A stretch of 64,000 nt of DNA from Anaerobacterium chartisolvens (GTDB lineage Bacteria > Bacillota > Clostridia > Acetivibrionales > DSM-27016). Below are positions 1 through 7,826 of the stretch, one piece after another. Numbering within the stretch: the first letter of the stretch is position 1; every line of letters begins with the position of its first letter. The DNA is taken from assembly GCF_003337415.1 (NCBI RefSeq), contig NZ_QPJT01000001.1, positions 1 through 64,000 of the forward strand, read 5' to 3'. Position numbers and translations under genes: made by a program. The notes under the pieces are model-generated. The model saw nothing but the letters and a program-made list of their open reading frames with translations. It was not told the DNA's origin and ran no database searches.

Positions 1-21
1 AATTACTTTCTTAATGACTCA

Positions 22-67
22 CAAATAAAAATGATGCTAAACTACGCATTTTGAGGTTTAGCACCAT
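22..67 (-). terminator. Terminator downstream of yjbQ
   Basis: The arms GTTTAGCA and TGCTAAAC (extended by partial pairing) form a hairpin. On the minus strand it is followed by a T-rich run at 22-31. It sits about 150 bases after the yjbQ stop. No convincing gene is seen in positions 1-213. Confidence 0.55.
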
Positions 68-213
68 TTTTCTCTTTTTACTCCTAAAGACAGGTACCAT
101 ATTGCCACTGTTTTTAGTTAAAAAAATGCAAACATCCCCTGCACAGGTACTCTTAAATAAGAGTAAGCTGACTTCGAGGATGCTTGCGGGTGTATTTTTC
201 TCCGGCACAAGCC

Positions 214-609
214 TTAAGCTTCAATAATCTTTACATAAACCTTCCTGTTTCTGGGGCCGTCAAATTCACAAAAATAAATTCCCTGCCATGTCCCGAGCTG
301 CAGCCTTCCGTCTTCAATAATAACCTGTACTGAAAATCCAAACATGCTGGCCTTTATATGGGCTGCGGAATTACCCTCCGCATGTGAATAATTGCCGTCA
401 AAGCGCACAATTCTGTTAACCTCTCCAAGCATGTCCGAAACCACATCGGGATCGGCGTTCTCATTGATGGTTATTCCCGCTGTCGTATGAGGTACAAACA
501 CCGTACACAGTCCCGACCGGGCTCCGCTCCGGCTTACCAAATCCTGTACCTGCGATGTGATATCCGTCATGCATGTCCTTGATACTGTCTTTATATTTAA
601 TATAAGCAT
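214..609 (-). CDS. yjbQ: YjbQ family protein (UPF0047, secondary thiamine-phosphate synthase fold)
   Basis: This is a 131-residue single-domain protein covering the full UPF0047/YjbQ family. Visible signatures are HTTAGITINENADPDV in the middle, HAEGNSAAHIKAS after it, and the C-terminal LGTWQGIYFCEFDGPRNR. Members of the family have weak thiamine-phosphate synthase activity, but their main physiological role is unclear. An ATG nine codons upstream is possible, but the ATG at 609 has a GGGTGA ribosome-binding site four bases ahead and matches the family N-terminus. It lies downstream of nfnB with only repeat copy A between, and no separate promoter is obvious. Confidence 0.88.
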   Translation of the reverse strand: MLILNIKTVSRTCMTDITSQVQDLVSRSGARSGLCTVFVPHTTAGITINENADPDVVSDMLGEVNRIVRFDGNYSHAEGNSAAHIKASMFGFSVQVIIEDGRLQLGTWQGIYFCEFDGPRNRKVYVKIIEA

Positions 610-637
610 ATAATCACCCGAATTTATTTTATACATT

Positions 638-836
638 TAGCAATAAAGATTTTACATGGGGGATATAGTTTGATGGAAGAAATTTTTTTGACCCGTAAGG
701 AATACATCTAAGAAAAGCGCCTGATGACATACCCGTGAGACATTTCCCCGCAAGGCGTCTTTTCGTTGTAGTTAAAAATTTCTGTAAGCAATTATATCCT
801 CCATGTTTGTAAAATCTTTATTGCATCCTATATATA
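638..836. repeat. Long-hairpin repeat, copy A
   Basis: This 199-bp near-palindrome is the first of five copies in the window. The outer arms are CAATAAAGATTTTACA at the left and TGTAAAATCTTTATTG at the right. An inner helix pairs GAAAAG-CGCCT (712-722) with AGGCG-T-CTTTTC (753-764). The right end stops six bases from the nfnB stop codon and the left end lies about 30 bases before the yjbQ start. No other terminator is seen for nfnB, so the folded element may serve as one. Confidence 0.93.
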
Positions 837-842
837 GTATAT

Positions 843-2237
843 TTACCCCTTGCTCCTTATATACTCGTCAATAGCCTTAGCCGCCTTTTTCCCGGCTCCC
901 ATTGCAAGTATTACGGTAGCCGCTCCCGTAACGGCATCCCCTCCCGCATATACACCTTCCCTGCTCGTTGCCCCTGTCTCCTCATCAGCAATAATCCCGC
1001 CCCATTTCTGGGTTTCAAGGCCGGGAGTCGTAGCCTTGATCAATGGATTTGGGCTCTGGCCTATGGCAATGATTACAGTTTCCACATCAAGTACATACTC
1101 GGAGCCTTTTTTTGCAACCGGCCTCCTTCTGCCTGAGCTGTCCGGCTCTCCCAATTCCATCTCCACACATTCCATCCCTTTTACCCAGCCGTCGTCAGTA
1201 CCTATAATTTTAGTGGGATTATTGAGCAGCCTAAAATTTATGCCTTCCTCTTTTGCATGATGCACCTCTTCAAGCCTTGCGGGCATTTCCGCCTCGGAAC
1301 GCCTGTATACTATATATACATTTCTGGCTCCAAGTCTTTTAGCGCTTCTGGCAGCATCCATAGCAACATTTCCCCCGCCTACAACAGCCACATTTTCGCC
1401 CACCTTGACAGGTGTGTCACAATCGGGGAATTTGTACGCCTTCATGAGATTTATCCTTGTCAAAAACTCATTGGCGGAATACACTCCGTTAAGGTTTTCA
1501 CCCGGTATACCCATAAAGCTGGGAAGTCCGGCGCCCGATCCTATAAATATTGCCTCGTAGCCCTCGTCATAAAGCTCATCTAACGATAACACCTTGCCTA
1601 TTACCATATTCGTCCTTATTTCAACGCCCAGCTTGACTACCGTTTCAATCTCGCTTTGCACCAGATCCTTAGGCAGCCTGAACTCAGGAATACCATACAT
1701 CAGAACTCCCCCGGGGGTATGAAACGCTTCAAAAATAGTCACGTCATAGCCCATTTTTGCCAAATCCCCCGCGCAGGTAAGCCCCGCAGGCCCTGAGCCT
1801 ACTACAGCCACCTTTTTGTTAAGCTTTTTAATGTCTTCCGTCTTAGACTTTCCGTTTCTCATGTTCCAGTCGGCAACATACCTTTCCAGCCTGCCTATTG
1901 CTACCGGCTCTCCCTTCTTCGCCCTGACACAAAGCTGCTCGCATTGACTCTCCTGTGGACATACTCTCCCGCACACGGCAGGGAGGCTGTTTGTCTCTCT
2001 TATCTTGTTATATGCCTCTTCAAAATTCCCTTCGGCCACCAATTTTATAAACTCCGGTATTTGCACATTTACTGGGCAGCCCTGCACGCAAGGCTTACTT
2101 TTGCACTGCAGGCACCTTTGCGCCTCTTCCCTTGCCATATCCTCGGTATATCCAAGAGCAACCTCCAGAAAATTCTTATTCCTTACATTAGGGTCCTGCT
2201 CAGGCATAGACACCTTTTCCAAAGACATGTTAGGCAT
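843..2237 (-). CDS. nfnB: NADH-dependent ferredoxin:NADP+ oxidoreductase, large subunit NfnB (GltA-like)
   Basis: The 464 residues are the usual length of NfnB and of GltD-type glutamate synthase small subunits. The N-terminus has two cysteine clusters for [4Fe-4S] centres (CLQCKSKPCVQGCPVNVQ; CGRVCPQESQCEQLC). These are followed by an FAD-binding GSGPAGL, an NAD(P)-binding VVGGGNVAMDAARSA, and the C-terminal YAGGDAVTGAATVI. With NfnA it forms the cytosolic electron-bifurcating enzyme that couples NADH and reduced ferredoxin to NADP+ reduction. The start overlaps the end of nfnA by eight bases, with GGGGGTGAGG as ribosome-binding site, so the two are translationally coupled. Automated annotation may call it glutamate synthase small subunit. 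The adjacent NfnA argues against that. Confidence 0.9.
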   Translation of the reverse strand: MPNMSLEKVSMPEQDPNVRNKNFLEVALGYTEDMAREEAQRCLQCKSKPCVQGCPVNVQIPEFIKLVAEGNFEEAYNKIRETNSLPAVCGRVCPQESQCEQLCVRAKKGEPVAIGRLERYVADWNMRNGKSKTEDIKKLNKKVAVVGSGPAGLTCAGDLAKMGYDVTIFEAFHTPGGVLMYGIPEFRLPKDLVQSEIETVVKLGVEIRTNMVIGKVLSLDELYDEGYEAIFIGSGAGLPSFMGIPGENLNGVYSANEFLTRINLMKAYKFPDCDTPVKVGENVAVVGGGNVAMDAARSAKRLGARNVYIVYRRSEAEMPARLEEVHHAKEEGINFRLLNNPTKIIGTDDGWVKGMECVEMELGEPDSSGRRRPVAKKGSEYVLDVETVIIAIGQSPNPLIKATTPGLETQKWGGIIADEETGATSREGVYAGGDAVTGAATVILAMGAGKKAAKAIDEYIRSKG

Positions 2238-3075
2238 TTACCTCACCCCCTAATCTGCACTCATGCTTTTCATTGCTTATCTTTTCCTCGGATTTGTACA
2301 TGGACTGTCTTCTCATTGCCTCGTCAAAATCCACCTCATGTCCGTCAAAGTCCGGGCCGTCAACACATGCAAATTTGGTTTTCCCGCCAACGGTAACACG
2401 GCAGCCCCCACACATGCCCGTCCCGTCTATCATAACAGGATTCATACTTACAATAGTCTTAATTCCATATTGCTTAGTGAGATTACTTACCACCTTCATC
2501 ATTATCAACGGACCGATGGCAATAACCATATCATACTTATTCCCATCTTCAATAAGCCTCTTTAATATATCGGTAACAAATCCCTTGTTACCGTTCGAGC
2601 CGTCGTCAGTAGCTATAAACAGCCTGCTGCTTGCAGCCGCCATTTCCTTTTCAAGTATTATGAGCTCCTTATTCCTAAAGCCCACTATCGAATCAACCTC
2701 TACTCCCATGCTGTGGAGATGCTTAGCTTGAGGATAGGCAATTGCAGTTCCCAGACCGCCGCCTATTACCGCAACCTTTTTCAAACCGTCAAAATGCGAT
2801 GCAACTCCTAAAGGCCCTACGAAATCCAGAATAGAATCTCCCGCCTCCATGGCTCCCAGCCTTTTTGTGCTTTTTCCCACTTCCTGAAATATTATTGTGA
2901 CAGTGCCTTTTTCCCGGTCATAATCAGCAATGGTTAACGGTATTCTTTCCCCTGCGTCGTCTATCCTGAATATTATAAATTGTCCGGGCTGGGCTTTTTT
3001 TGCCACATATGGAGCCTCTATCTCCATTAACTTTACAGAAGGATTCAAAACTTCCTTCCTTACTATTTTAAACAT
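2230..3075 (-). CDS. nfnA: NADH-dependent ferredoxin:NADP+ oxidoreductase, small subunit NfnA
   Basis: This is a 281-residue dihydroorotate-dehydrogenase electron-transfer-subunit-like protein. An N-terminal FAD-binding barrel (RIPLTIADYDREKGTVTIIF) is followed by a nucleotide-binding domain (VAVIGGGLGTAIAYPQAKHL). A C-terminal cysteine cluster (MCGGCRVTVGGKTKFACVDG) ligates a [2Fe-2S] centre. It is the NADH-oxidising partner of NfnB, encoded immediately downstream. The ATG follows AAGGGGG. Repeat copy B occupies the leader upstream, after the terminator of the symporter gene. Confidence 0.9.
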   Translation of the reverse strand: MFKIVRKEVLNPSVKLMEIEAPYVAKKAQPGQFIIFRIDDAGERIPLTIADYDREKGTVTIIFQEVGKSTKRLGAMEAGDSILDFVGPLGVASHFDGLKKVAVIGGGLGTAIAYPQAKHLHSMGVEVDSIVGFRNKELIILEKEMAAASSRLFIATDDGSNGNKGFVTDILKRLIEDGNKYDMVIAIGPLIMMKVVSNLTKQYGIKTIVSMNPVMIDGTGMCGGCRVTVGGKTKFACVDGPDFDGHEVDFDEAMRRQSMYKSEEKISNEKHECRLGGEVNA

Positions 3076-3149
3076 GCAAACAACCCCCTTATCACTGCGT
3101 TTAATAAGCTCTTACAAAGCTTTATAATTTTGATAAAACATACTATATA

Positions 3150-3349
3150 TAGCGATAAAGATTTTACATGGAGGATATAGTTTGATGGAGGAAATTTTTT
3201 TGACCCGTAAGGAATACATCTAAGAAAAGTGAATTTATGCTCGAGCCCTAGAGACATTTCCCCCAAATTCATCTTTTCGTTGCTATTAAAAATTTCTGTA
3301 AGCAATTATATCCTCTATGTTTGTAAAATCTTTATCGCATCCTATATAG
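3150..3349. repeat. Long-hairpin repeat, copy B (variant inner helix)
   Basis: The outer arms match the other copies, here with CGATAAAG paired to CTTTATCG. The inner helix is replaced: GAAAAG-TGAATTT (3224-3236) pairs with AAATTCA-T-CTTTTC (3265-3278), where copies A, C, D and E have CGCCT and AGGCG. The apical loop also differs, except for the conserved GAGACATTTCCCC. It lies in the leader of nfnA. Confidence 0.93.
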
Positions 3350-3375
3350 GCGATACTTTGCCCAATTTATTTTAT

Positions 3376-3402
3376 CAAAAAAAAAGACAAATTTCCTTTG
3401 TC
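3376..3402 (-). terminator. Terminator of the symporter gene
   Basis: On the minus strand GACAAA-GGAAA-TTTGTC is followed directly by nine T residues. This is a textbook intrinsic terminator about 130 bases after the symporter stop. The rest of the 3403-3529 stretch holds nothing recognisable. Confidence 0.8.
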
Positions 3403-3529
3403 CTAGAATTTACAAGGCAATCCGTCTTAATTTTAATGCCAAGAATTAAATCTCTACATCATTATTTTAATATTTAATTTATTCTGTGTCAATTATTTAT
3501 CAATATCAGGCCAAAATGTGTAATTTAGC

Positions 3530-5158
3530 TTATATCCCTTCAAAGCATTTTTCGACATGGGAGATTTGCATGTCATGTCTTTTACGCAAAGATACCGCAG
3601 CCCATACGGCAAATGTTACAGCTACAGACACAGGAAGCGCGACAAAGGTGGTTCCTATCATAGACAAGCTCTTTAAGGAAGTGTCGGCAACCAATGTGCC
3701 CTTTCCTGATATCAAATTGCATAACTGCATTATCGAGGCATTTGAATGTATAAAAAATGTCCAGAAAAACCATGCCGCCGCTCCCGCTACCATGCCCCAT
3801 GACGCCGCTATTCTGGGCATACTTTTTATATAAAGGGCACTTACATAGATAGGTAGAAACGCCGCCGTGGTCAATTCAAAAAACATAGTGGTAAACTTGG
3901 CTATGATACCGTCCGCCACCGGAAGACCGCTGGCCATCCACGCAAGCAGCGTGCTTATAATTATGACAACCGCCATGCCTCCCCTTGTTATTAAAACAGT
4001 ATTTCCTTTTTTCCCAAGGCTTTTTTCATATATATCTCTTCCCGCTGCCGTTCCCATAGTATGGAACTGCGAGCTCAAGGTGGACATAGCGGCGGCGAGC
4101 ATCGACATCAGAAATACCGCTCCAAACCATTTAGGTATATAATTGCTTATAAACAGAGGTATAATATTGTCGTTTACGCCATTCGCCGCTTTTATGGCAA
4201 TCATGCCGGTATCCCTGTAGAGAAGAACATTAGACAGTGAGCCTACTATAAAGGCAACACCCGTCATAACAAGTATGAATACCCCTCCCGACAACATTGC
4301 CCTGTTCAACTCCCTGTTGCTCTTTACAGTCATAAACCTTACCGCAAGCTGAGGCTGAGCCAGCACACCTATTCCCACTCCCATTACAATTGTAGATACA
4401 AGGCTCCACCACATAGGTGACCCGGATTTGGGCATGGATGTCCATCCCTGAAATCCCTGCTTAATCGCTCCGGATATATCATTTTGTATATCGGGATTGC
4501 CATACAGTTGTGTAAGCTGGCTGTGCGCCTGTCCTACACCCCCTAAGCTGACATATGCAACCACCAGAAGCGCCATCATTGCTATAAACATGATGCAGCC
4601 CTGAAGAGCGTCTGTATACATTACCCCCTTCATTCCTCCCATCCATACATATACCGCCACTATGGCAACAAAAGCCAGAAGGGATATATGATATGAAATC
4701 CCAAAATATGTCTGTATGAAATTTGCGCCTCCCTTTATAACTCCCGCCGCGTAAATGGGCATAAATATAAAAATAATAGAAGCCGCAAAGCCCTGTATGA
4801 ACTTTGATTCAAACCTCTTTCCCAAAAGCTCGGGAAAGGTATGGGCATCGAGGGTCTGCCCCATTTTCCTTGTTCTTTTGCCAAACACAATAAAAGCAAT
4901 AAAAATTCCTACGAATACATTCAGAAAGGTAAGCCACAAAAGACCCATTCCCATATTAGCGGCAAGGCCTCCAAATCCTACTATTGCAGAAGTGCTTATA
5001 AATGTGGCCCCATATGAAAGTGCCATTATGACAGGATGAGTTTTTCTCCCCGCAATCAGATAATCCTGTGAAGTTTTTGTGTGCTTAAATCCCAGATACC
5101 CCAGACAGGCGGTTATAAAAAGATATACAATTACTACAGCTACCGTGTAAAAAGACAT
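3530..5158 (-). CDS. Sodium:solute symporter (SSS family)
   Basis: The 542-residue polytopic membrane protein has about 13 hydrophobic segments from residue 3 to the C-terminus. It matches the SSS family by length and by motifs such as DYLIAGRKTHPVIMALSYGA near the N-terminus, the GxxKGVMYTDALQG block and AAAMSTLSSQFHTMGTA. It should import a small organic solute with Na+ across the cytoplasmic membrane. The substrate (proline-, pantothenate- or acetate-like) cannot be told from the sequence. The start has a strong AAGGAGGT site. It is transcribed after the 37-residue accessory peptide and, presumably, the terminator-bearing leader at 5573-5719. Confidence 0.88.
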   Translation of the reverse strand: MSFYTVAVVIVYLFITACLGYLGFKHTKTSQDYLIAGRKTHPVIMALSYGATFISTSAIVGFGGLAANMGMGLLWLTFLNVFVGIFIAFIVFGKRTRKMGQTLDAHTFPELLGKRFESKFIQGFAASIIFIFMPIYAAGVIKGGANFIQTYFGISYHISLLAFVAIVAVYVWMGGMKGVMYTDALQGCIMFIAMMALLVVAYVSLGGVGQAHSQLTQLYGNPDIQNDISGAIKQGFQGWTSMPKSGSPMWWSLVSTIVMGVGIGVLAQPQLAVRFMTVKSNRELNRAMLSGGVFILVMTGVAFIVGSLSNVLLYRDTGMIAIKAANGVNDNIIPLFISNYIPKWFGAVFLMSMLAAAMSTLSSQFHTMGTAAGRDIYEKSLGKKGNTVLITRGGMAVVIIISTLLAWMASGLPVADGIIAKFTTMFFELTTAAFLPIYVSALYIKSMPRIAASWGMVAGAAAWFFWTFFIHSNASIMQLCNLISGKGTLVADTSLKSLSMIGTTFVALPVSVAVTFAVWAAVSLRKRHDMQISHVEKCFEGI

Positions 5159-5183
5159 AACTGACCTCCTTAAAAATTTAATT

Positions 5184-5211
5184 GCCCTTTTACTTATACC
5201 TTAAAAAGGGC
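5184..5211 (-). terminator. Hairpin between accessory peptide and symporter genes
   Basis: GCCCTTTT pairs with AAAAGGGC, and AATTAAATTTTT follows on the minus strand. It may be a leaky terminator or an mRNA-stabilising hairpin that lowers symporter expression relative to the peptide. The T-run is weak. Confidence 0.35.
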
Positions 5212-5345
5212 CCAATCTTAAAGGAGCATGCATTTCCAGGATATTTGACCTTTCTCCTATCCCAAACAACAAGTCCCTGACCGTAATTTACCGGCTGTCC
5301 CTTCATTTTGAGACAGCGTACAGCTTAAATAGCCGAATGCCGAGC

Positions 5346-5459
5346 TTAATCCGACTCCTTATTCCAGTTGTACAGGCCATAAATAACACAGGCCAGTGCG
5401 CTTAAAATGCAAAGAATATATGCACTCCAAATTCCCGAATCAGGTATACCCAGAAACAT
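5346..5459 (-). CDS. Symporter small accessory protein
   Basis: This 37-residue peptide begins MFLGIPDSGIWSAYILCILS and ends YNWNKESD. It has one transmembrane segment and a short charged tail. That matches the very small membrane proteins encoded just upstream of SSS-family symporters in many anaerobes, which are thought to associate with the transporter. An in-frame reading extends 26 codons upstream, but the ATG at 5459 has GGGGTGA five bases before it and gives the family-typical start. It lies 187 bases upstream of the symporter in the same direction. Confidence 0.8.
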   Translation of the reverse strand: MFLGIPDSGIWSAYILCILSALACVIYGLYNWNKESD

Positions 5460-5572
5460 GCTTTCACCCCTTTTTACACAGAATTGCTTCCAAGTAAGCA
5501 GCGGCACCCTCACACAAACTCGCAGCCCTACGAACATTTGAGAAGACTTTTATCCGCCCCTCTTGCAAGAGT

Positions 5573-5719
5573 AATAAAAAAATACCCGTGTAGAGGGTAT
5601 CGAAAAAACAATTAAAGCACTGTCTGCCTCTTAAGACTGACAATCCTTATAATAATTCTAAGGAATACCGAAATTACACCTTCGCTATTCCCAAGCTTGT
5701 CCGCAATACCGTTCTACAA
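5573..5719 (-). promoter_or_regulatory. Structured leader with intrinsic terminator (candidate riboswitch or attenuator)
   Basis: Transcription from the promoter at 5726-5754 would first copy about 115 bases able to form several hairpins, for example GGAATA with TATTCC and CCTTA with TAAGG. It then meets a terminator, ATACCC-TCTACAC-GGGTAT plus a T-run (5575-5600). The terminator's 5' arm CGATACC can instead pair with GGTATTG near the leader start (5704-5710), with one G-U pair. That would give mutually exclusive folds. The controlled genes are the accessory peptide and the symporter. I do not recognise it as a known riboswitch class. Confidence 0.55.
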
Positions 5720-5725
5720 TACAAT

Positions 5726-5754
5726 ATTGTACAGGAAAAGATACAATACATCAA
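5726..5754 (-). promoter_or_regulatory. Sigma-A promoter for the symporter leader
   Basis: The -35 box TTGATG and -10 box TACAAT are separated by 17 bases on the minus strand. Transcription would start near 5719. Confidence 0.65.
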
Positions 5755-5828
5755 CAGCTTTTTTTGCATTTAAATATTTCTTATATTCTTTTTATATATT
5801 TGTGTATTTAATTGTGCTTTAACTGTAC

Positions 5829-5856
5829 TTGACTGTATTTAATTCTGTGATATAAT
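5829..5856 (+). promoter_or_regulatory. Sigma-A promoter of metF
   Basis: TTGACT and TATAAT are separated by 16 bases, about 115 bases ahead of the metF start. It diverges from the symporter promoter. Confidence 0.7.
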
Positions 5857-5970
5857 TAATTTGTATTTTTATATCTGCAAGCATATAATTAAATATCAAA
5901 GCTTGTTATCCATATGCTTTTAAGAATAACGGCACTGACAATTAATATGTGCCGGAATTGGAGATTTAAG

Positions 5971-6834
5971 ATGAAAATAATAGATTTGTTAAAATCAAAA
6001 AAGCCCGTTATAGCCTTTGAAATATTTCCGCCAAAGCCCGACGTTCCCTTAGAGAACATTTTAAGCTCTCTGGAGAAGTTCAAGGCTTTAAATCCTGATT
6101 ATATAAGCGTTACCTACGGTGCGGGAGGCAGCCAAAAGGGGAGGACAATTGAAATTGCTTCAAGGGCAAAAAAAGAGTATGGAATAGAGAGCATGGCACA
6201 TTTTACCTGTGTTGGCCACTCTTATGAGGAAATAGACAAAATGCTGGATGAGATGCTGGATGAGGGACTTGAAAACGTACTGGCGCTCAGGGGCGATCCG
6301 CCTCAAAACCAGCCTGACTTTGATTTCAGTAAAAACATATACCGCCACGCAAGTGAGCTTATACGCCATATACGCGGAAAAAACAACTTTTGTATTGCGG
6401 CAGCCGCATACCTTGAGGGACATCCCGAGTGCAGACTTTTAAAAGAGGATTTGCTAAATCTCAAGCTAAAGGTGGATGAGGGGACAGATTTTCTTTTAAC
6501 CCAGTTCTTTTTTGACAACAGGCTGTTTTATGATTTTCTGGATAAGGCGGAGTCCAAAGGCATAAATTGCCCCATTATCCCAGGCATAATGCCCATATTT
6601 AATAGCAACATAAAGGTTATGACTGCCAAAAGCGGATGCTCCATTCCTGCAAAGCTGGTTGTCATGATGGACAAATACGCAGACAATCCCGAGGATTTAA
6701 GAAAGGCGGGAATTGAATATGCAGCGGAGCAGATCCGTGATCTTATAGCTTACGGGGCCCCCGGAATTCATTTATATACAATGAACAGGCCCAAGTCAAC
6801 TAAAGAGATCCTTGTAAGTGCGGGGCTGGCGTAA
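5971..6834 (+). CDS. metF: Methylenetetrahydrofolate reductase
   Basis: This is a 287-residue TIM-barrel protein of the MetF family. It shows FEIFPPKPDVPLEN at the N-terminus, SVTYGAGGSQKGRT, the FAD-contacting LALRGDPPQNQPDF, and FLLTQFFFDNRLFYDFLDKA. It reduces 5,10-methylene-THF to 5-methyl-THF for methionine synthesis or one-carbon flow. An in-frame reading starts 19 codons earlier, but the ATG at 5971 has a GGAG site and the family N-terminus. It is a lone plus-strand gene with its own promoter. No metV-like zinc subunit or methyltransferase genes adjoin, which favours a methionine role over a Wood-Ljungdahl cluster. Confidence 0.9.
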   Translation: MKIIDLLKSKKPVIAFEIFPPKPDVPLENILSSLEKFKALNPDYISVTYGAGGSQKGRTIEIASRAKKEYGIESMAHFTCVGHSYEEIDKMLDEMLDEGLENVLALRGDPPQNQPDFDFSKNIYRHASELIRHIRGKNNFCIAAAAYLEGHPECRLLKEDLLNLKLKVDEGTDFLLTQFFFDNRLFYDFLDKAESKGINCPIIPGIMPIFNSNIKVMTAKSGCSIPAKLVVMMDKYADNPEDLRKAGIEYAAEQIRDLIAYGAPGIHLYTMNRPKSTKEILVSAGLA

Positions 6835-6879
6835 GCTGTCTGAACATGATTACGAGATTAAAGTATTTACAGAATGATA

Positions 6880-6918
6880 CAATATTACACTATAAATGTC
6901 CTTTATAGTGTAATATTG
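6880..6918. terminator. 17-bp perfect hairpin between convergent metF and spoIVFB
   Basis: CAATATTACACTATAAA and its exact reverse complement flank a five-base loop. It lies between genes that converge, so it can act in both directions, although the T-runs are poor. Confidence 0.55.
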
Positions 6919-6929
6919 CTCCTGTTTTC

Positions 6930-7826
6930 CTAGAACTCTCCTTGGCGCATCATTGCAAGCAATTCTTCAAAGGTGATGTCGGGGCTGTGCTTAATCATTG
7001 CCTCCAGTACATGGTGCTCAGTTAGCTCTCCTACAATATTTAAGCCGTTATCCAGCACATGTATTATGTGAAACCTGTCAAAGTCCATGCTTCTTATTGC
7101 TTCACTGACGCGCAGGCTTTTAATAACCGCCAGGTTTCTTGCAGGGTATACTCCTTTATTTAAAAACCTTGACCGTCTGTAAAGCATGTTTTTGATATTT
7201 ACCATTCCGGCCTCCATTTTGCCTGATTTCAGACATAAAAAAATGTATATTCCAATAAGGACCAAGTTGAACCGGTGATCCTCGCCCAGAATTTGCACAA
7301 TTCCCAGTAATGATATGATTGAAGCCAGCACAAGCGTAAAGACCTTAACATACCTCTCCGTTAAAATAAATCCAACTCTTTCAGACATAATGCTCTCCAA
7401 TACCCTCCCCCCGTCCAGAGGCAGCACGGGAAGCAGATTAAAAACAGCCAGATATAAATTAACCATAGCAAAAAATTTTGTCCACCATGCATACGGAAGA
7501 TAAAAGCTAATAAAATGCAGCAGGAGACCGATAGCTATATTGACAAGAGGTCCTGCCACATATATTGCCAGCTTTTTATATTTGCACAAGCCTGATTCAT
7601 CTATCTCCGCATTTAGACCCACCGGCAGTATTCTTATGGAACTGATCCCCGCCCCAAGCAGACAGGCGACGGCAATATGCCCCGCTTCATGCGCCAGCGC
7701 ACTTGCAAAGACAGCGGCAAATTCCCATACATATCCACATAAGGCCGGTATCGGCATTACCAAAAAAAACAACAGGTTTACAGATATATCAACATTCCTT
7801 ATTTTTACTGAAACATTCTTTTTCAC
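6930..7826 (-). CDS. spoIVFB: Site-2 (M50) intramembrane metalloprotease, SpoIVFB
   Basis: The 298-residue membrane protein carries the zinc-binding HEAGHIAVA motif near residue 46 and PVLPLDGGRVLE near residue 136, which supplies the third ligand. A C-terminal CBS-like regulatory domain follows. SpoIVFB cleaves pro-sigma-K in the mother cell during sporulation. The GTG start overlaps the spoIVFA stop (GTGA), so the pair is translationally coupled. Location beside minCDE/mreBCD is as in Bacillus subtilis, which supports the assignment over a general M50 protease. Confidence 0.85.
   Translation of the reverse strand: MKKNVSVKIRNVDISVNLLFFLVMPIPALCGYVWEFAAVFASALAHEAGHIAVACLLGAGISSIRILPVGLNAEIDESGLCKYKKLAIYVAGPLVNIAIGLLLHFISFYLPYAWWTKFFAMVNLYLAVFNLLPVLPLDGGRVLESIMSERVGFILTERYVKVFTLVLASIISLLGIVQILGEDHRFNLVLIGIYIFLCLKSGKMEAGMVNIKNMLYRRSRFLNKGVYPARNLAVIKSLRVSEAIRSMDFDRFHIIHVLDNGLNIVGELTEHHVLEAMIKHSPDITFEELLAMMRQGEF

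Noticed and set aside
11-208. 65-codon minus-strand frame at the window start
   Set aside because: It has low-complexity composition, overlaps the terminator hairpin of yjbQ and lacks a ribosome site.
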